NCBI RefSeq assembly: GCF_018780105.1
Contig: NZ_JADMKC010000007.1
Location: forward strand, 186,001 to 250,000
From: Thiobacillus sp.
GTDB lineage: Bacteria; Pseudomonadota; Gammaproteobacteria; Burkholderiales; Thiobacillaceae
Direction of reading: 5' to 3'
DNA length: 64,000 nucleotides
Positions within the stretch are counted from its first letter, which is position 1; every line of letters starts with the position of its first letter. The translations under genes and the position numbers were made by a program. The notes beneath the pieces are model-generated. The model saw only the letters and a list, made by a program, of their open reading frames with translations. It made no database searches and was not told the DNA's origin. This document shows positions 29,691 through 38,694 of the stretch, one piece after another.

Positions 29691-30491
29691 ATGACTTTTC
29701 GCCGATTCCGTATTCTTATCCTGCTCGGTGTGCTGGCCGGCGCATTCAGCCTGAACTGGCTGGAACAGACCCTGGTGCGAGGCTGGCAGGCGCCGCTCGA
29801 TGTGGCAATCACGCCGATCAATGGCGATGGCTCGGAACAGGCGGTGGAAACGATCCGGGCGCTGCAGGCGAGCGACTTCGACGACATCAATGCTTTCCTG
29901 CAACGCGAGACCGCGCGCTACGGCGTGAAGCAGAATCAAGCCATGCAGATCACCCTGAAGCCGGAGCTGGCAGACAAACCGCCTGCGCCGCCGCACGACC
30001 GCAATGTGCTGAAAACCATCTGGTGGAGCCTGCAGCTGCGCTGGTGGGTGTATCAGCATTCTGGGCAAGCGATGCCGCAGCTCGGCCGCATCAATCTCTT
30101 CGTGCTGTATCACGCGCCGCAGGATGGCGTTGCGCTGGAACATTCTCTGGGTCTGCAAAAGGGCCTGATCGGCGTGGTGCACGCCTTCGCCGATCCGCGG
30201 CAGGCGCAGCAGAACAACATCGTCATCGCGCACGAATTGATGCATGCGTTGGGTGCGTCAGACAAGTATGGCCCCGGCGGGCGGCCGCTCTATCCGCAGG
30301 GCTACGCCGAGCCGGATTGGCCGGAGGGCATGCCGCGCACGGCGGCTGAAATCATGGCGGGGCGCTACGTCAACGCGGCAGGCAATATCGTGATGCCGCC
30401 CAGCCTGGCGCAGTGCACGATCGGCGCGCAGACCGCTCACGAGATCAATGTCGACGCCGGCTTTCGCCAGCAATATGCTGCGCCGGACTGA
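29691..30491 (+). CDS. membrane-anchored HExxH protein, putative metallopeptidase
   Basis: A 266-residue protein with one N-terminal membrane span (FRILILLGVLAGAFSLNWL). It carries a HELMHALGA motif (HExxH at residues 181-185), followed by DKYGPGGRPLYPQGYAEPD with further acidic residues, a layout of zinc-dependent peptidases. The family name is not known to me. It sits 61 bp after the DUF748 gene in the same orientation, so joint expression is likely. Confidence 0.75.
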   Translation: MTFRRFRILILLGVLAGAFSLNWLEQTLVRGWQAPLDVAITPINGDGSEQAVETIRALQASDFDDINAFLQRETARYGVKQNQAMQITLKPELADKPPAPPHDRNVLKTIWWSLQLRWWVYQHSGQAMPQLGRINLFVLYHAPQDGVALEHSLGLQKGLIGVVHAFADPRQAQQNNIVIAHELMHALGASDKYGPGGRPLYPQGYAEPDWPEGMPRTAAEIMAGRYVNAAGNIVMPPSLAQCTIGAQTAHEINVDAGFRQQYAAPD

Positions 30492-30500
30492 ACTACTGCA

Positions 30501-31058
30501 TCACTCCGCCGCGGGTCGTAGGGCGGACTTGGGACGGAACACCGCGATGCTGCCGGGCAACGCTTCGAGGTAAGGCCCGCCGATGAGATCGATGCAGTAG
30601 GGGACGGCGGCAAAGATGCCGTCGAGGGTTTCCTTGATCGCCTTGGGTTGTCCCGGCAGGTTGAGTATCAGGCTGGCGCCGCGCGTCACGCCGACCTGGC
30701 GCGACAGGATCGCGGTCGGCACGTATTTCAGCGACACCGCGCGCATCGCTTCGCCGAATCCCGGCAGTACCTTGTGTGCGACCGCCAGCGTGGCTTCCGG
30801 CGTCACGTCGCGGGCGGCGGGGCCGGTGCCGCCGGTGGTGAGGATAAGCGCGCAGCGTTCGGTGTCGGCCAGCTCGATCAGCGTGGTTTCGATCAGCGCC
30901 TGCTCGTCCGGAATCAGGCGGGTGACGAACTGCACCGGATTGCGCAGCACCCCGGCAAACCAGGTTTCGAGCGCGGGCAGTCCCTTGTCTTCGTACACGC
31001 CGCTGCTGGCGCGGTCGCTGATGGAAACAAGGCCGATGCGGAGGGGGTCGTGGGGCAT
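30501..31058 (-). CDS. mog: molybdopterin adenylyltransferase Mog
   Basis: A 185-residue MogA/MoaB-fold protein activating molybdopterin with ATP before molybdenum insertion. Visible motifs are IGLVSISDRASSGVYEDKG, the LILTTGGTGPAARDVTPEA nucleotide/pterin loop and ILNLPGQPKAIKE. The start at 31058 (MPHDPLRIG) fits the family; an upstream in-frame ATG at 31112 would intrude into the divergent promoter region. Confidence 0.95.
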   Translation of the reverse strand: MPHDPLRIGLVSISDRASSGVYEDKGLPALETWFAGVLRNPVQFVTRLIPDEQALIETTLIELADTERCALILTTGGTGPAARDVTPEATLAVAHKVLPGFGEAMRAVSLKYVPTAILSRQVGVTRGASLILNLPGQPKAIKETLDGIFAAVPYCIDLIGGPYLEALPGSIAVFRPKSALRPAAE

Positions 31059-31130
31059 ATGGTCTGAATGTCTGCTTGCGGAAAGCGCCGAATTTATCAG
31101 AATGACCTCCAATACCCGAGGAGATCAATC

Positions 31131-31619
31131 ATGAAACAGCCCCTGTTATGGCTTGCCCTGTTTTTTGCCGCCACAACCGCATGGGCGGACCCGCCTGCGG
31201 GCTATCCCTTTGTCGACTACAGCGCCGGCCTCAAGGCGGCGCGCGCGAGCGGCAAGCCGGTTTTTCTGTACTTCGGCCGCTACGGTTGCGGCTGGTGCGC
31301 CCACACCAACAAGACCACCTTCTCCGATCCCGCGCTGAAAAAGCTGTACAGCGCGCATTACGAGCTGGTGTATGTCGACTCGGAATCGGGGCGGCGCGTC
31401 ACCCTGCCGAGCGGCGAACGCATCACAGAGGCCGAGCTGGGCGTGCGGATGAACGCCTTTGCCACGCCGCTGTTCGCTTACCTCACGCCGGCGGGCGAGC
31501 AGATCGTGCAGATTCCCGGATTCAAGACCGTGGAGGATTTTCGCGACTACGACCGCTACGTGCGCGGCGGACATTACAAACAGCAGACGCTGCTTGAGTT
31601 CCTCGGGGGCAGACCGTGA
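31131..31619 (+). CDS. periplasmic thioredoxin-like protein
   Basis: A 162-residue protein with a Sec signal (MKQPLLWLALFFAATTAWA). A thioredoxin fold with redox-active CGWC (Cys53, Cys56) in FGRYGCGWCAHTNKTTFSD follows, and a cis-Pro region in AFATPLFAYLTPAGEQI. It resembles SoxW/Thioredoxin_7-type periplasmic thiol reductases. GAGGAG precedes the ATG at 31131. Its stop overlaps the start of the next gene (GTGA), so the two are coupled. Confidence 0.88.
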   Translation: MKQPLLWLALFFAATTAWADPPAGYPFVDYSAGLKAARASGKPVFLYFGRYGCGWCAHTNKTTFSDPALKKLYSAHYELVYVDSESGRRVTLPSGERITEAELGVRMNAFATPLFAYLTPAGEQIVQIPGFKTVEDFRDYDRYVRGGHYKQQTLLEFLGGRP

Positions 31620-32785
31620 GGGCGGCGCTGGGCTTGCTCGCCTTGCTGGCCATGCCGGGGCATGCGGGCTGGGGCTGGGAAGCGGCGCTTGAGGTGAACT
31701 CGGCCCATGGCCCGGCGATTTTTCCGCATCTGGAATCGGCCAACCGTCAGGGGGTGGCTGCAGCGGGGGGCGCGGTGGCGGTGGTGTGGGAAGACAACCG
31801 CAGTGGCGCGCCGCGCTGTTATGCGGCGATCAAGCCGGCCACAGCTGCGGTGTTCCAGCCTGAGCGCGCGCTCAGCGACGGCGAATGCTACGAGCCGGTG
31901 GTCGCGCCGCTGGGGCAGGGGCGCTTTCTGGCCGCCTGGGAAGAGGCGGGCAGGGTGCACGCGCGCGTGCTGCCGGACGGGCCGCCGCTGCGCCTGAGCG
32001 CGGGTGACGCCGCACAGGTGACGCTGGCCACGGGCAACGGAAACATCCATGCCGCGTGGGCGGAACAAGCCGGTGCCCATCGGCGCATCGTGGTGGCCGC
32101 ATTGGCGCTTGACGGCAATAGGCTGGCACTGGCGCGCGTGCAGCCGGTCGAATCCGGCCTGCCGGCGGACGGGCAAGCCTGGCCCGCACTGGCGGTCAGC
32201 GGCAGCGGCGGGGTGACGGTGGCCTGGGAAGACCGCCGCGCCCATCACACGGTGCCCATGGCCAGCCGGGGCGATGCCGGGCTGGCCTTCGCCGAGCCGC
32301 TGCGCATCACCGATCAGGCCAGTGGCGGCATGAACGGGCTGGGCGCGGGCCTGGGGGCGATGCGGCCCAAGCTGGCGACCTGGAAACAGGGCACGGTCGC
32401 CGTGTGGCTCGACAAGCGCGACTTCCTCTCGGGTTACGACGTGTATGCAGCCTTCGATACCGGCAGCGGGCCTTACACCCCCAACCTGCGCGTGCAGGAC
32501 AGTTTTGGCGATAGCATCGTCCAGTGGCATGCCAGCGTCGTTGCCGACGACACGCGGCTGACAGCCGTGTGGGACGACGCGCGCGACGGCACGTCCGACG
32601 TCTGGCTGGCGAATTGGGAGGGGAGCGGTTTCAGCGACAACGTCGCCGTGTCGGCAGCGTCGGGGCCGGGCGATCAGAGCGACCCGGTGGCCGCGCTAGA
32701 CGAGCGCGGCAGGCTGCATCTGGTGTGGCTGGACCGCCGTGCCGACGGGACGCGCGTGCGCTACGCCCGCGCGCAGTGGAAATAG
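31616..32785 (+). CDS. secreted propeller-like protein with repeated W-x-D-x-R motifs
   Basis: A 389-residue predicted secreted protein with a signal (ALGLLALLAMPGHA). The body has repeats AVVWEDNRSG, VAWEDRRAHH, AVWLDKRDF, AVWDDARDG, LVWLDRRADG, spaced about 50-60 residues. This is the Asp-box/BNR-like signature of sialidase-type beta-propellers. There is no catalytic residue pattern I can assign. The start GTG 31616 overlaps the thioredoxin stop, so the propeller may be the partner or substrate of the thioredoxin (its Cys pair lies near residues 69-88). Confidence 0.75.
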   Translation: MRAALGLLALLAMPGHAGWGWEAALEVNSAHGPAIFPHLESANRQGVAAAGGAVAVVWEDNRSGAPRCYAAIKPATAAVFQPERALSDGECYEPVVAPLGQGRFLAAWEEAGRVHARVLPDGPPLRLSAGDAAQVTLATGNGNIHAAWAEQAGAHRRIVVAALALDGNRLALARVQPVESGLPADGQAWPALAVSGSGGVTVAWEDRRAHHTVPMASRGDAGLAFAEPLRITDQASGGMNGLGAGLGAMRPKLATWKQGTVAVWLDKRDFLSGYDVYAAFDTGSGPYTPNLRVQDSFGDSIVQWHASVVADDTRLTAVWDDARDGTSDVWLANWEGSGFSDNVAVSAASGPGDQSDPVAALDERGRLHLVWLDRRADGTRVRYARAQWK

Positions 32786-32795
32786 CCGGCGGAGC

Positions 32796-33791
32796 TTAGA
32801 TCCAGCCGCGTTTGCGCAGCCGCCGGATCAGATAGACCATGGCGACGCCGGTCACCAGCAGTACCGCGGGATAGGCCCAGCGCCATTTCAGTTCCGGCAT
32901 GAACTCGAAATTCATCCCGTACAGACTGAATATCACCGTCGGGATCGCCAGCACCGCGCCCCAGCCCGCCAGCTTCTGCACCGATTCGTTTTGCTTGACC
33001 GACAGCGAGGCGAGATGGAACTGCATGGCATCCGAAGCCGAATTGCGCAGGCGGTCGATCGCCGCCGCGACCCGCACCGCGTGGTCGTCGATGTCGCGGT
33101 AATACGCCTTGAGCGATTTGGTGACCAGTTCGGGATGCAGGCGCAACAGGTTGTGGGTGATTTCCTGCATCGGTTCGGCAGCATCGCGCAGGGCCGTGAG
33201 GTCGCGCTTCAAGGCGTAGAGCCGGTCCAGCATGCCGCGTCCCGGCTTGGCCCCGCCCGTCAACTGGGCTTCCAGCGACAGGAAACGGTCCTGCATGCCG
33301 TCGATCACCGGACGGTATTGGTCGACAATCAGGTCGAGCACCAGATACAGCGCATAGGGCGTACCCGGCTTGATGCCGCTGGGGCAGCGTTGCAGCTTCT
33401 CGCTGACGCGCTGGTAGCCGCTGCCGTTGTCGTGGCGGATCGCGACCAGCCAGTTGCTGCCGGCGAACAGATGGGTTTCGCCAAATTCGATGCGCGCTTC
33501 CCACAGTTGCGCGGTGCGCAGGGCGATGAACAGGTGGCCCTCGTAGTCTTCCAGCTTGGCGCGCTGGTGCGTGGAAATGGCGTCTTCGAGCGCCAGCGCG
33601 TGCAGGCCGAGTTCCTCGCCCAGGCGAGTGATGAGGGCGCTGTCGGGCGATTTCAGCTCGATCCAGATGAAGCGGCCATCCTGTCCGACATGGTCGCTGA
33701 TGGCGTCGAAAGCGATGGCTTCGGCCTTTGAGTCGTGGAACAGCAGGCAGTCGATGATGGGCTCCGGGGTCGATGCGGGAAACTGCGGCAA
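32796..33791 (-). CDS. corA: magnesium/cobalt transporter CorA
   Basis: A 331-residue CorA-family channel. The cytosolic N-terminal domain is followed by two C-terminal membrane spans and the pore signature GMN in LYGMNFEFMPELKW. The C-terminus ends in Arg-rich LIRRLRKRGWI. The only in-frame start at the 5' end is TTG 33791 without a clear ribosome site, so the true start is unsure. Confidence 0.94.
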   Translation of the reverse strand: MPQFPASTPEPIIDCLLFHDSKAEAIAFDAISDHVGQDGRFIWIELKSPDSALITRLGEELGLHALALEDAISTHQRAKLEDYEGHLFIALRTAQLWEARIEFGETHLFAGSNWLVAIRHDNGSGYQRVSEKLQRCPSGIKPGTPYALYLVLDLIVDQYRPVIDGMQDRFLSLEAQLTGGAKPGRGMLDRLYALKRDLTALRDAAEPMQEITHNLLRLHPELVTKSLKAYYRDIDDHAVRVAAAIDRLRNSASDAMQFHLASLSVKQNESVQKLAGWGAVLAIPTVIFSLYGMNFEFMPELKWRWAYPAVLLVTGVAMVYLIRRLRKRGWI

Positions 33792-33979
33792 TTTTAGGGC
33801 GTGTTCAGATCAAATACACGCGGATTCAGGTTCTGTGGGCTCAATTTTGGCCCGTTCCTGACCGTCATAGCGGTACGGATTAAAACGCATCCATTCGTGC
33901 GGGCTGTTCCGTGACCGCAGCATGCTGCCGCAGCGCAAAAGCAATCGCAGTCCAACAATAACGATGAGCAGGAGACAAC

Positions 33980-34816
33980 ATGAAGTCATTCTGGATCAGT
34001 CTGATCCTGATGCTGGGGACGGCTTGTCACGCCGCATCCCCCAGCCCCTACGCGTTCGGCGTGCTGAACCAGCGCAGCCTGCAGGCAACGGCGGCTTACT
34101 GGAACCCGATCCTGAGTTATGTGACGACCCGCTCCGGCGTGCCGCTGGAACTGCACATCGGACGTACCGCCAACGAAACCACCGACCGCGTGACGGCAGG
34201 CAAACTGGATTTTGCCTATACCAATCATTTGTTCACCCCCAAGCGCGACCGGCTCGGCTGGCGCGTGCTGGCGCGCCAGAATTCGGCCGGTATTCGCGGT
34301 CAGCTGGTCGTGCTCGATTCCTCGCCAGTGAGATCGCTTGCGGCACTGGCGGGCAAGCCGGTGGCGTTTGCCAATCCCTATGGCTTTACCGGCTACTACG
34401 TGCCGATGGATGCCTTGCTGCGCGCCGGAGTCAAGGTGGTTCCGGTATTTGCCGGCAACCAGGAGGCGGCAATGGGGCAGCTGGTGTCGGGTGAAGTGGC
34501 CGCCGCCGGGGTCAACCATCAGGTGATGGCGGATTTCGCCAAGCGGCACGGCTTGAAGTACCGCGTGCTGAGCGATTCCGATCCTTACTACGATCTGGCA
34601 GTCATGGCATCGCCGCGCGTCAGCCAGACCGATGGCGAGAAGGTTCGTGCGGCCTTTGTCGGCATGACCGAAGACCCGGAAGGGCAGCGTGTGCTGCAGG
34701 CGGCGGCACGGGAGGTCGGCGCCTCCAAGGCGTGGGGGTTTGCCCCGGCCGACGAGCGTGATTACGACAATTACCGGGCGTTCCTCAAAGCTACCCTGGT
34801 CCCGCTCAATGAATGA
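33980..34816 (+). CDS. PhnD-like phosphate/phosphonate-type binding protein
   Basis: A 278-residue periplasmic binding protein with a signal (MKSFWISLILMLGTACHA) and the PhnD fold: YAFGVLNQRSLQATAAYWNPIL, the LDFAYTNHLF block and AFANPYGFTGYYVPMDAL. No transporter permease or ATPase gene is near. Instead the stop overlaps by 8 bp with the start of a GGDEF-EAL gene, so this is more likely a ligand sensor input than a transporter part. AGGAG precedes the ATG. Confidence 0.9.
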   Translation: MKSFWISLILMLGTACHAASPSPYAFGVLNQRSLQATAAYWNPILSYVTTRSGVPLELHIGRTANETTDRVTAGKLDFAYTNHLFTPKRDRLGWRVLARQNSAGIRGQLVVLDSSPVRSLAALAGKPVAFANPYGFTGYYVPMDALLRAGVKVVPVFAGNQEAAMGQLVSGEVAAAGVNHQVMADFAKRHGLKYRVLSDSDPYYDLAVMASPRVSQTDGEKVRAAFVGMTEDPEGQRVLQAAAREVGASKAWGFAPADERDYDNYRAFLKATLVPLNE

Positions 34817-37205
34817 GCACATGGGCGTGCGCGCCACCCGCTACAGCCTGACGGCGAATATCCTGGGCGCGGTGTTTGCCTTGATTCTGCTGATGTATCT
34901 GGTGACGCTGATCGGCCTGGGGTTCTCGCTGCGGGAACGTGCCCAGAAGAATCTGGAATTGGCGACTGAACGCGAACTCAGCGCATTCATGACCGTGATC
35001 CAGGATCAGGTGCTGCTGCGTGACTATCCTGCTATCGAGCAGCTGATCGCAGCGCGGACCAGGCATGAGCATATTTTGCTGGCGCGATTTGTTTCGCCCG
35101 GCTTTTCTTATGAAGCACGGACCCCGTCCGTACATCCGACTTCCCCAGCGTGGTTTTCCCTTATGCTCGATTTGCCTGCACCGCTGGCGGAGTCGGATGT
35201 AAAAGTGGGCGGAAGCAACTACGGCAGGATGAGCGTGATGCTGGATCCGACGCCGTCGGTACAAGGCTTGTGGAGCCTCACCGTGCGCTTTACCTGGCTG
35301 GTGATTATCGGCCTCGCGGTCAGTATGCTCTTGCTGAACTGGTTGCTGGGGCGCAACCGTCGGGGTCTGGCCGCCTTGCGCGAAGCGGCGCGCGCGATCG
35401 AAACCGGCAACCTGCGCGCGCGCGTGAGCCTGGCGCATGGTTCGTCCCCCGAGGTGCGCGAAACCAAGCTGGCGTTCAACCACATGGCCGACCACGTCAG
35501 CCAGCTGGTGAGCGCGCTGGAAAGCGAGCATGCGGATTTACTGGTTGAAAAGGAACGCCTGCGGGTGACGATCGAGTCCATCGGCGATGCCGTCATCGTG
35601 ACCGACTCGCGCGGCCTGATCGAATTCATCAATCCCAAGGCCGAGGAACTGACCGGCTACAGCAGCAGCCACGCGCGCGGCAGGCCAGTGTCCGAGGTGT
35701 TGCCGCTGTTCAACGAAGACAGCGGTGCGCCGGTGACCAATCCGCTCGAGCTTGCCCTGCGGGGCAACCAGGTCGTCGAGCTGGCCAGCCATTCCGTGAT
35801 TGTGCGTCCGAGCGGGGCGACGCTGGCGATCAGCGACACCGCCGCGCCGATCCGCTCGCGCGAGGGCAAGGTGCTGGGCGGCGTGCTGGTGTTCCACGAT
35901 GAAAGCGAAATGCGCCGCCTGATGCAGCGGCTGGCGCAGCAGGCCGAGCGCGACCATCTCACCGGCCTGTGGAATCGCCGCGCCATGGAAAACCGGCTGG
36001 CCGCGGCCTTGCAGGGCGTGCAGCAAAAAGGGCAGCGCTATATTTTTTGCTACATCGATCTCGACCGCTTCAAGCTGGTGAACGACACCTGCGGCCATCG
36101 TGCGGGCGATGCCCTGTTGCAGCGGCTGACTGCGTTGCTGGCCCGGCGCGCCGAAAGCGAGCAGCATTTTCTGGCGCGCCTGGGCGGGGACGAGTTCGGC
36201 CTGCTGTTCGTCGACACCACTTTGCCGGCGGCGCTGGAATACATCCAGGGCATGCGCGACGAAATTGACCGCTTTCGCTTCGAGTGGGACGAGAAAGTAT
36301 TCCGCCTGGGCGTGAGCATCGGCGTGACCGAACTGCACAGCGGCATGACCGATATCGGCGAGATTCTGGCGCAGGCGGATACCGCGTGTTACCACGCCAA
36401 GTCGCTCGGCGGCAGCATGATCCAGGTCTACGAGAAGACCCATCCCGCATTGCAGAAAATCAGCGACGAAATGCAGTGGGTGAGCGCGATCACCAAGGCG
36501 TTCGAGGCGCACCGCTTTGTCTTGTACCGCCAGCAGAAGGTCGCGCTGGCGCCCGGGATCGCCCAGCCGCATTACGAAATCCTGCTGCGTCTGCGGGGCG
36601 AGGATGGCGTGATCATTTCACCGGGCGAATTCCTGCCGGCGGCCGAGCGTTACGGTCTGGCGCCGAGTTTCGACCGCTGGGTGGTGCGCAACCTGTTCGC
36701 CTATCTCGACACCCATCCGGAAGATCAGGCCTGGTATGCGCTGAATCTGTCGGGGCGCAGTCTCAGCGACCAGGGCACTGCGGATTTTGTGCTGGAAGAA
36801 CTGGATCGCTACAAGCTCGACCCTGCCCGGATCAGTTTCGAGGTCACCGAAACGGCTGCGATCGACAACCTCGATGCGTGCGAACGTCTGATCCTGACGC
36901 TGCAATCACGCGGCATCCAGTTTGCGCTGGACGACTTCGGCAAGGGGCAGTCTTCGCTGGGCTACCTGAAGCGCCTGCCCGCGGCCTACCTCAAGCTCGA
37001 CGGCGATTTCGTGCGCGGCCTGGATCACAACCGCGAGAATCTCGCCATCGTCAAAGCCATGCACACGCTGGCGCACGAGCTGGGCAAGCAAACGGTGGCC
37101 GAGCAGGTGGAAACGCAGGGCGAGCTGGGGTGTCTGAAAACGCTGGGCGTGGATTTTGTGCAGGGCTATCTGTTGCACCGCCCGGAACTGCTGCAGATGG
37201 ATTAG
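34809..37205 (+). CDS. membrane PAS-GGDEF-EAL cyclic-di-GMP protein
   Basis: A 798-residue signalling enzyme. It has a membrane span (~13-36), a periplasmic domain (~37-160), a second span (~163-188), HAMP (~190-245), PAS (~255-360), GGDEF (~375-545) with intact RLGGDEF near 459-463, and EAL (~560-795). The EAL site appears complete (EILLRL, FEVTETA, LDDFGKG, LKLDG, VAEQVET, VQGYLL), although the EAL triplet itself is EIL. It may make and break cyclic-di-GMP. Its start overlaps the PhnD-like gene, suggesting control by that periplasmic protein. Confidence 0.93.
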   Translation: MNEHMGVRATRYSLTANILGAVFALILLMYLVTLIGLGFSLRERAQKNLELATERELSAFMTVIQDQVLLRDYPAIEQLIAARTRHEHILLARFVSPGFSYEARTPSVHPTSPAWFSLMLDLPAPLAESDVKVGGSNYGRMSVMLDPTPSVQGLWSLTVRFTWLVIIGLAVSMLLLNWLLGRNRRGLAALREAARAIETGNLRARVSLAHGSSPEVRETKLAFNHMADHVSQLVSALESEHADLLVEKERLRVTIESIGDAVIVTDSRGLIEFINPKAEELTGYSSSHARGRPVSEVLPLFNEDSGAPVTNPLELALRGNQVVELASHSVIVRPSGATLAISDTAAPIRSREGKVLGGVLVFHDESEMRRLMQRLAQQAERDHLTGLWNRRAMENRLAAALQGVQQKGQRYIFCYIDLDRFKLVNDTCGHRAGDALLQRLTALLARRAESEQHFLARLGGDEFGLLFVDTTLPAALEYIQGMRDEIDRFRFEWDEKVFRLGVSIGVTELHSGMTDIGEILAQADTACYHAKSLGGSMIQVYEKTHPALQKISDEMQWVSAITKAFEAHRFVLYRQQKVALAPGIAQPHYEILLRLRGEDGVIISPGEFLPAAERYGLAPSFDRWVVRNLFAYLDTHPEDQAWYALNLSGRSLSDQGTADFVLEELDRYKLDPARISFEVTETAAIDNLDACERLILTLQSRGIQFALDDFGKGQSSLGYLKRLPAAYLKLDGDFVRGLDHNRENLAIVKAMHTLAHELGKQTVAEQVETQGELGCLKTLGVDFVQGYLLHRPELLQMD

Positions 37206-37231
37206 GGCCTGAGGACGCTTCGTCAGGTGTG

Positions 37232-37276
37232 AAAAAGCCGCCGCATGTCTTCACCAAGACATGCGGCGGCTTTTTT
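37232..37276. terminator. bidirectional rho-independent terminator
   Basis: A 19-bp perfect stem (37232-37250 with 37257-37275), starting AAAAAGCCGCCGC and ending GCGGCGGCTTTTTT, with a loop of six bases. It has poly-A on one side and poly-T on the other and separates the GGDEF-EAL gene from the converging phosphomannomutase gene. Confidence 0.92.
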
Positions 37277-37290
37277 GATCGCGTGCCGGT

Positions 37291-38664
37291 TCAGAACGGC
37301 AGCGCGAGATCGGGCGCCGCCTGCCGGATCACCCGGCGGAAGTCGGCCTGGATTTTTTCCAGCGCCTCGGGACTGTCGCCCTCGAAGCGCAGCACGATCA
37401 CTGGCGTGGTGTTGGAGGGACGGGCGAGGCCGAAGCCGTTGGCGTATTCGACGCGCAGGCCGTCCAGCGTGATGACTTCCTGCGCGTCGGGGAAGGTCGC
37501 GGTTTTCTGCAGCGTGTCCATCAGCGCGTAGTGCGCGCCTTCCGCCATCTGGATGTTCAGTTCGGGCGTGTTGACGGTGTCGGGCAAGCCATGCAGGGTG
37601 GCGTTGATGTCGGCCTGCTTGCTCAGGTATTCGAGCAGGCGTGCGCCGGCATACATGCCGTCGTCAAAGCCGAACCAGCGCTCCTTGAAAAACACGTGGC
37701 CGGACATTTCACCCGCCAGCAGCGCGCCGGTTTCCTTCATCTTGGCCTTGATGAAACTGTGGCCGGTTTTCCACAACAGCGGACGGCCGCCGCGGTCGGT
37801 GATCCAGCTGAACAGATTGCGTGTCGACTTGACGTCGAAAATGATCTCGGCGCCGGGGTTGCGCGACAGCACGTCGTCGGCGAACAGCATCAGCTGGCGG
37901 TCGGGGAAGATGATGCTGCCGTCCTTGGTGACCACGCCGAGGCGGTCGCCGTCGCCGTCGAAGGCCAGGCCGATTTCGGCGTCGCTGGTTTTCAGCGCGG
38001 CGATCAGATCCTGCAGATTTTTCGGTTGCGAGGGATCGGGGTGGTGGTTGGGGAAGTTGCCGTCAACTTCGCAGAACAGTTCTTCCACCTGGCAGCCCAT
38101 GTCGCGGTAGAGCTGGGGCGCAAACGCGCCGGGTACGCCGTTGCCGCAGTCGACGATTATTTTCATCGGCCGTGCCAGTTTCACATCGGAGACGATGCGC
38201 GCGAGGTACTCGCCGGCGATGTCGTATTCGCGGTAGCTGCCGTCGCCGTGCGCGAGGTCGTTGTCGACCAGCCGCTGGCGCAGTTTCTGGATGGTGTCGC
38301 CCGACAGGGTCTCGCCGCCGAGCACCATTTTCAGGCCGTTGTAATCGGGCGGGTTGTGGCTGCCGGTCACCATCACTGCACTGTTGGTCCCCAGTTGATA
38401 GGCCGCGAAGTAGGTCATCGGGGTGGCGACCATGCCGAGGTCCACCACGCCGATGCCGGCCTTGCGGATGCCGCGCGCCAGCGCAGCGGCGAGTTCGGGG
38501 CCGGACAGGCGGCCGTCGCGGCCGATGCAGATTTCGGTTTGCTTGCGGGCGAGCGCTTCGGAACCGAGCGCGTGGCCGATGGCCTCGACGATTTCCGGGG
38601 TGAGGCTTTTGCCGACGATGCCGCGAATGTCGTAGGCCTTGAAGATTTCCTTGGGGTATTCCAC
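37291..38664 (-). CDS. phosphomannomutase/phosphoglucomutase
   Basis: A 457-residue alpha-D-phosphohexomutase of the AlgC/ManB type, interconverting hexose-1- and -6-phosphates for surface polysaccharide synthesis. Key motifs: FKAYDIRGI at the N-terminus, the phosphoserine loop MVTGSHNPPDYNG, the metal loop LAFDGDGDRLG and the sugar loop GEMSGHVFFKE. GTG 38664 is used with AGGAG at 6 bp. Confidence 0.96.
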   Translation of the reverse strand: MEYPKEIFKAYDIRGIVGKSLTPEIVEAIGHALGSEALARKQTEICIGRDGRLSGPELAAALARGIRKAGIGVVDLGMVATPMTYFAAYQLGTNSAVMVTGSHNPPDYNGLKMVLGGETLSGDTIQKLRQRLVDNDLAHGDGSYREYDIAGEYLARIVSDVKLARPMKIIVDCGNGVPGAFAPQLYRDMGCQVEELFCEVDGNFPNHHPDPSQPKNLQDLIAALKTSDAEIGLAFDGDGDRLGVVTKDGSIIFPDRQLMLFADDVLSRNPGAEIIFDVKSTRNLFSWITDRGGRPLLWKTGHSFIKAKMKETGALLAGEMSGHVFFKERWFGFDDGMYAGARLLEYLSKQADINATLHGLPDTVNTPELNIQMAEGAHYALMDTLQKTATFPDAQEVITLDGLRVEYANGFGLARPSNTTPVIVLRFEGDSPEALEKIQADFRRVIRQAAPDLALPF

Positions 38665-38694
38665 AGCGCACTCCTGATTGAGGGTGCGCCGATT

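Noticed and set aside
33980-34816. Phosphonate uptake locus
   Set aside because: Only the binding protein is present; no permease, ATPase or C-P lyase genes are seen nearby.
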